Positions 54,419 through 58,321 of a stretch of 58,321 bases of DNA are shown here, one piece after another; within the stretch, counting starts at the first letter, position 1, and each line of letters begins with the position of its first letter. The translations under genes were made by a program, and so were the position numbers. The notes under the pieces are model-generated. The model did not search any database, was not told the origin of the DNA, and saw only the letters and a program-made list of their open reading frames with translations. The stretch comes from Zygnema cylindricum (taxonomy: Eukaryota; Streptophyta; Zygnematophyceae; Zygnematales; Zygnemataceae): the NCBI GenBank assembly GCA_037447655.1, contig JBBHKE010000523.1:11737-70057 (forward strand). The letters run 5' to 3'.

Positions 54419-57400
54419 TTACCTTATCATTGGTCGAGTGTTATGTCGAAGAACTCTAAGTGCAATGTAAGTTCCTACACGACACAAGAGACAAAATAGG
54501 AGTAGAAAAAGCCAATCGAGTCCCACTCGATCCCGTTGCAGCGATCTTTGCTGCTTTATGAGATCCCATACGAACAGATTTTCAAAATCTCGCACTCGAG
54601 GACATGGGCAGGCAGGACAGACGGAGGGGTCTGCCTTGCATCCGATTGGCTGACATTCCGGAGCTTCGGTGTCGCAGAAGAACGCGACGGCACTCATCGT
54701 GTTGAGGGCGTACTGGAAAACAAAACAAAAAGAAAAGAACATCAAATCAAATCAAAGTATGTAAAACATGTTGAGGAACGAAAGAAAAGAAAATCAAATC
54801 AAATCAAAGAAAAGAAACATGTTGAGGGCGTACTGGAAAATTTAAGAAAAGAAAAGAAAAGAAAAGAAAAGAAAAGAAAAGAAAAGAAAAGAAAAGAAGA
54901 GAAAAGGAAAGAAAATCAAATTACATTAAATCAATTTTAATGAAATCCGATCCAATCAAAGAATATTTTATCAAATACAGTAAAAGAAACTGATGTACGC
55001 ATTATTAGATATACTAAGAAAAAGTGTATTTCACAAAATTATAACTAAAAAGACATGATGTTTTAAGGTTTTTTAAATTTCTTTGTAGCTCACCTGTAAA
55101 GGATTGCTCCAGAAAACAACTTTATATACATCTAAAATCATTGTTTTGGGAAGAATATATCCTCCGGTAGTAATCCAGGCTCCGGTAATCATCGGAATTA
55201 ATACAGATGCAATCTGTGAAAAAAAATAAAAAATATATATATAATTAAGAAACAACATCATCGAAATCACTTCAGGAGCAAAAATTTACCAAAAAACAAA
55301 ATTACAGACAAAAAATCGATATCACTGAAATCAATACAGAAAGCAATATGAAAAGTAAAATTCAGTTCTTCATTGGAGTTGACAGAAGCAGTCTGAAAAA
55401 AAAATAAAAAAATAAATAATGATAACAAAAATAAAATAAAATAATAACATCATTGGAATTATTTACAAAAGCAAATCTGTGAAGTAAAATTCAATAAAAT
55501 GATTGAAAGAAAAATAAATGCAAGAGAGTTCAGGATGGGTTAAGAAAAAACAAAATGTAAAAAATAATTAAGATAAATTACACACTTAAATTTGGAGGAA
55601 AAAAAGTTGTAACAAGGCTATAAGATAAATTCTACCATTAATTTGAGAAAAAAGAATATAATGAGGATTTGAGATAAATTTTAACCTTAAATTGAAGTTT
55701 TTTTTTTCAAACAAGGGTTTTCAGGATTTTTACGGTTTTTTAGGATTATGTAGGTATTTTATAGTGATGTATATTGAGTGCGATTCCTCAAGACACGACA
55801 CAGGTTGTAAATTTTGTCCTCGATACCCGATTTCTTAATTTGTTTCTGTATCGATCCTCGATACCTGATTTTTTAATTGGTTTTTGTATCAATCCACAAT
55901 ATCAGATTTTCTAATTGGTTTCTGCGGAGATCTTCGATACCCAATTTCTTAATTGGTTTCTGTATCCTTCCTCGATACCCAATTTTTTAATTGGTTTCCG
56001 TATTGATCCACAATGTCCGATTTTCTAATTGGTTTCCATATCGATCCTTGATCCCGGATTTTTTAATTGGTTGATCCTCGATGCAGGATTTTTTAATTGG
56101 TTTCAGTATCGATCCTCGATACCCGATTTTCAATTGGTTTCGGTATCGAACTTCAATACCCAATTTTTACTTGGTTTCTGTACCGATCCTTGATAACCGA
56201 TTGTTAATTGGTGTTTGTATCAATCCTCGATGCCCACTTTTTTAATTATTTACTTTATCGATTCTCAATACCTCGGTACATACACACATAATACCCCAAT
56301 ACATACAAACATGTCCTCAATCTGACGGATGCAATGGAGCCGGGAGGTGAGATCCTTCCGAAAGGATGTTTGCAAACGGATTGGACACGTGTACACGGAT
56401 AAAATTTGATTTAAATAGCCAAAAGAACATTCATGCTAATAGCGATTCGCGCCATACTATCGAAACGCATACCGCATTGAGTGAGTATCGTACATATAGC
56501 GAGTTCTATATGCGATACGATCCAACAAAAACATTGTATAGCGATACATCGTGTACTAAATCGGATACTATGTCCAACACTACACCGAATCGCTATTAGC
56601 GTTAATAAGGCTGATTCGGCGCCCCCAAATTTTGACCCTCGAACCTAAATACAATTAATAACTCTACTGTTTTTTTTACACTAATATAGGTACTGTTTAA
56701 TTAGCGTTAATTACTCTAATTTCGACTGTTTCTAAATAGTGTAATGTACGAAATGAGTCAGTCCGTACTATAACTGCTCATTATTTCGTACAAGCACACA
56801 GAATAAGTGTCAAATAAAGGCGTCGACACAGGAAATTGAGTGCGTCGCCACAGAAAAGCACACTCAGATTTGATTCCCTGTCATAAAGACGAGGAAAATC
56901 GCAAGAACCTGTTCTCACATGTTCAAGCGTCGAATATGTGAACACAGACTATCGCGGCTACACTATGGGAAAAATGTACCTAAATTAGCGTTGTGTATAA
57001 ATTAGAGTTAAGATTTTCTTGGCGGAAGGCCTTGAACCCAAATTAGAGTTGATAACACTAATTGTTTTTTTACACTAATTATTTTCTAATGCTTATAGCG
57101 ATCACGATGTAGTTTTTTAGGATGGATAATTAATACTAACTTTAAGATTGAGGAAGAGCAATTGCAAGAAAAACGTCCTAAATAGACAATAGAAAAAGAA
57201 AAAATGAACAAGAAACAAAGAAGGGTTCAAGATAAATCTTAGCCTTAGGTTGAGGTTTTTTAAAACACCCCAAAAAACCTTGAAGGGTTTTGGATAAAAA
57301 ACTAACCTTGGGTTGAGGAAAAACAATTGCAAGAAAGAGTCCCAAATAAGTGATCGCGAGAGACAAACAAAAAAAAGTGAACCAAAACTCAAAAAAATGT

Positions 57401-58321
57401 TTCAGAGAATCGACCGCCACGTTCGCCATATTCGCACTTATCGCCACAAAAACCAAAGTCGAAAAAGCCGAATAAGGTATCTGTTTTATTTTTCAAATAA
57501 ACAATAAAAAACAAATGAAACATAAATAAATTAAGAAGACCAGAATATAATGTAAATGTAAACGTAAAAATGTTACTCCATTTGTCATACTTATCGAAAC
57601 ACCAAAAACCAAAACCGTAAAATCGAACGAGGTTTATTTCTTTGTTCAAAACAATAAGAAAAACCAAATTAAAAAAACCATTGAATTAACAAAAAAACCT
57701 ACAAGAAAAACTTCGTAAAAAGACCTCACAAAAATATTTACCTCGGCGATCGTGTGTGCTATAGTGTGCCAAAGGACCGGATATTCCTTTGAAGCTCTCT
57801 GATTGGCTATGACCACTCTCAGTTCCGCTACCGCCGCTACAGCCGAACCGGCATGAGCGGTTCCTCCGAAAACAACTGTAGCAAAAACGAAAGCGGCTCG
57901 AGTATTCATTCCGGTAAAAGTTTCAGGGCTCAAATTAAAGTAGAGCAATCCCAAAACGAGAGCGATAAAGATGCTGTACGTCAATCGGTTGAACGTGTAA
58001 TCCACATTTCGCCAATACAAAAGTTGAATTTTTACGAAAACTTCTCGCATTCGTAAAAAGTACGTTCGAATTCTTTCTGGGAAATGAAGTTTCGGTCCAA
58101 ATCGACCTCGATTCCGTCGAAATTCGGAGAGTTGCATCGCGCTTTGAATCGCGAGATTGCTCATTCGATATTCGAAAGCATAATCTCGAATCGATTTCCG
58201 TTCCGTAATTCCGTCTCCAATAATGTTTTGGACATAGCTTATGGGATTGATGTTGGGAGGAGGAGGAGGAGTTCCCGGAATGGCTTGGAAAAAATCCCGC
58301 GCAAAAAAAAAAAAAAAGCAA
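54419..58321 (-). CDS. PDR-type ABCG transporter, C-terminal half (partial, four exons)
   Basis: Exons (minus): beyond or at 58283 to 57742, 57480-57307, 55213-55094 and 54712-54419 (TAA). About 375 residues are visible. The first exon has FQAIPGTPPPPPNINP, an amphipathic linker, then the second ABC2 membrane domain: VKIQLLYWRNVDYTFNRLTY, VLGLLYFNLSPETFTGMN and RASKEYPVLWHTIAH. Later exons give IPYSAFSTLVFVAIS, YLGLFLAIVFPQPK, VLIPMITGAWITTGGYILP, WSNPLQ-YALNTMSAV and a Cys-rich loop (CQPIGCKADPSVCPACPCP). A last membrane helix (LDWLFLLLFCLLCRVGTYIA) precedes a short basic tail. This matches full-size ABCG (pleiotropic drug resistance) pumps, which export small molecules across membranes using ATP. 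Both ATP-binding domains would lie beyond the right edge, so intactness cannot be judged. The substrate is unknown. The 5' edge of the first exon is uncertain: AG at 58284-58285 could be its acceptor after a T-tract. Confidence 0.87.
54843..54912. repeat. (AAAAG)n microsatellite in the last ABCG intron
   Basis: GAAAA units just upstream (in transcription) of a duplicated exon-4 acceptor. On the coding strand this is a CTTTT tract, which could serve as a polypyrimidine tract. Confidence 0.9.
55816..56275. repeat. ~38-bp minisatellite in an ABCG intron
   Basis: About 12 diverged units containing TTAATTGGTTTCTGTATCG and ATCCTCGATACCCGATTTT, in the 2.1-kb intron between the 57307 and 55213 exons. 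Confidence 0.9.
56581..57111. mobile_element. MITE-like element in an ABCG intron
   Basis: Left end TACACCGAATCGCTATTAGCG; right end AATGCTTATAGCGATCACGATGTA; about 531 bp. It shares the terminal motif of the other copies and accounts for about a quarter of this intron. Confidence 0.55.

Noticed and set aside
57117-57667. Hydrophobic frames near the ABCG exons as separate genes
   Set aside because: The in-frame exon at 57480-57307 accounts for the conserved part; the remainder is intron sequence read through.

Overview
The window is nuclear DNA from a plant-lineage eukaryote. The genes have several short exons with GT..AG introns. One gene matches the plant PLASTID LIPASE (PLIP) family across its whole conserved region. 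The intergenic DNA is AT-rich and full of Copia, DDE-transposase, MITE-like and tandem-repeat material. I place it in the streptophytes (a land plant or a streptophyte alga). The jerky/pogo-type transposase and the form of the ABCG transporter make a non-flowering lineage more likely, but this is inference and I cannot name a species. A run of 10 N at 21793-21802 marks an assembly gap.

Layout. 1-9838: repeats and non-coding DNA (CCCTCT arrays, a 13-bp minisatellite, a short element flanked by a long duplication, a MITE) with one orphan proteasome RPT1 exon at 2149-2291. 9839-14512, minus strand: a five-exon PLIP1-type lipase gene of about 1,200 codons. 14513-24700: a repeat-dense region holding a 1.15-kb dispersed repeat, MITEs, a 49-bp minisatellite split by a palindromic element, and several copies of a hairpin-rich element carrying a tRNA-like module. 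24700-28670: a decayed DDE transposase with AGCGACGA-type palindromic repeats on both sides. 28891-37440: an unrecognised minus-strand protein-coding family ('XF' here), split by a decayed Copia retrotransposon (about 29747-35527) whose two flanks share about 430 bp. 38857-44950: a second copy of the 1.15-kb repeat, more MITEs, and no clear gene.

45096-50561, minus strand: a seven-exon gene for a coiled-coil protein of about 291 residues with an Arg/Gly-rich tail; its introns contain large minisatellites. About 51467-52320, plus strand: an F-box-like start that soon decays. 54419-58321, minus strand: the last four exons of a PDR-type ABCG transporter, continuing beyond the right edge.

The intact genes (lipase, coiled-coil protein, transporter) do not form an obvious pathway. 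They look like ordinary genes separated by mobile DNA. The most unusual material is the hairpin-chain element, in which stem sequences differ between copies while the loops stay the same, and the retrotransposon that sits between two diverged copies of the same 430-bp gene segment.
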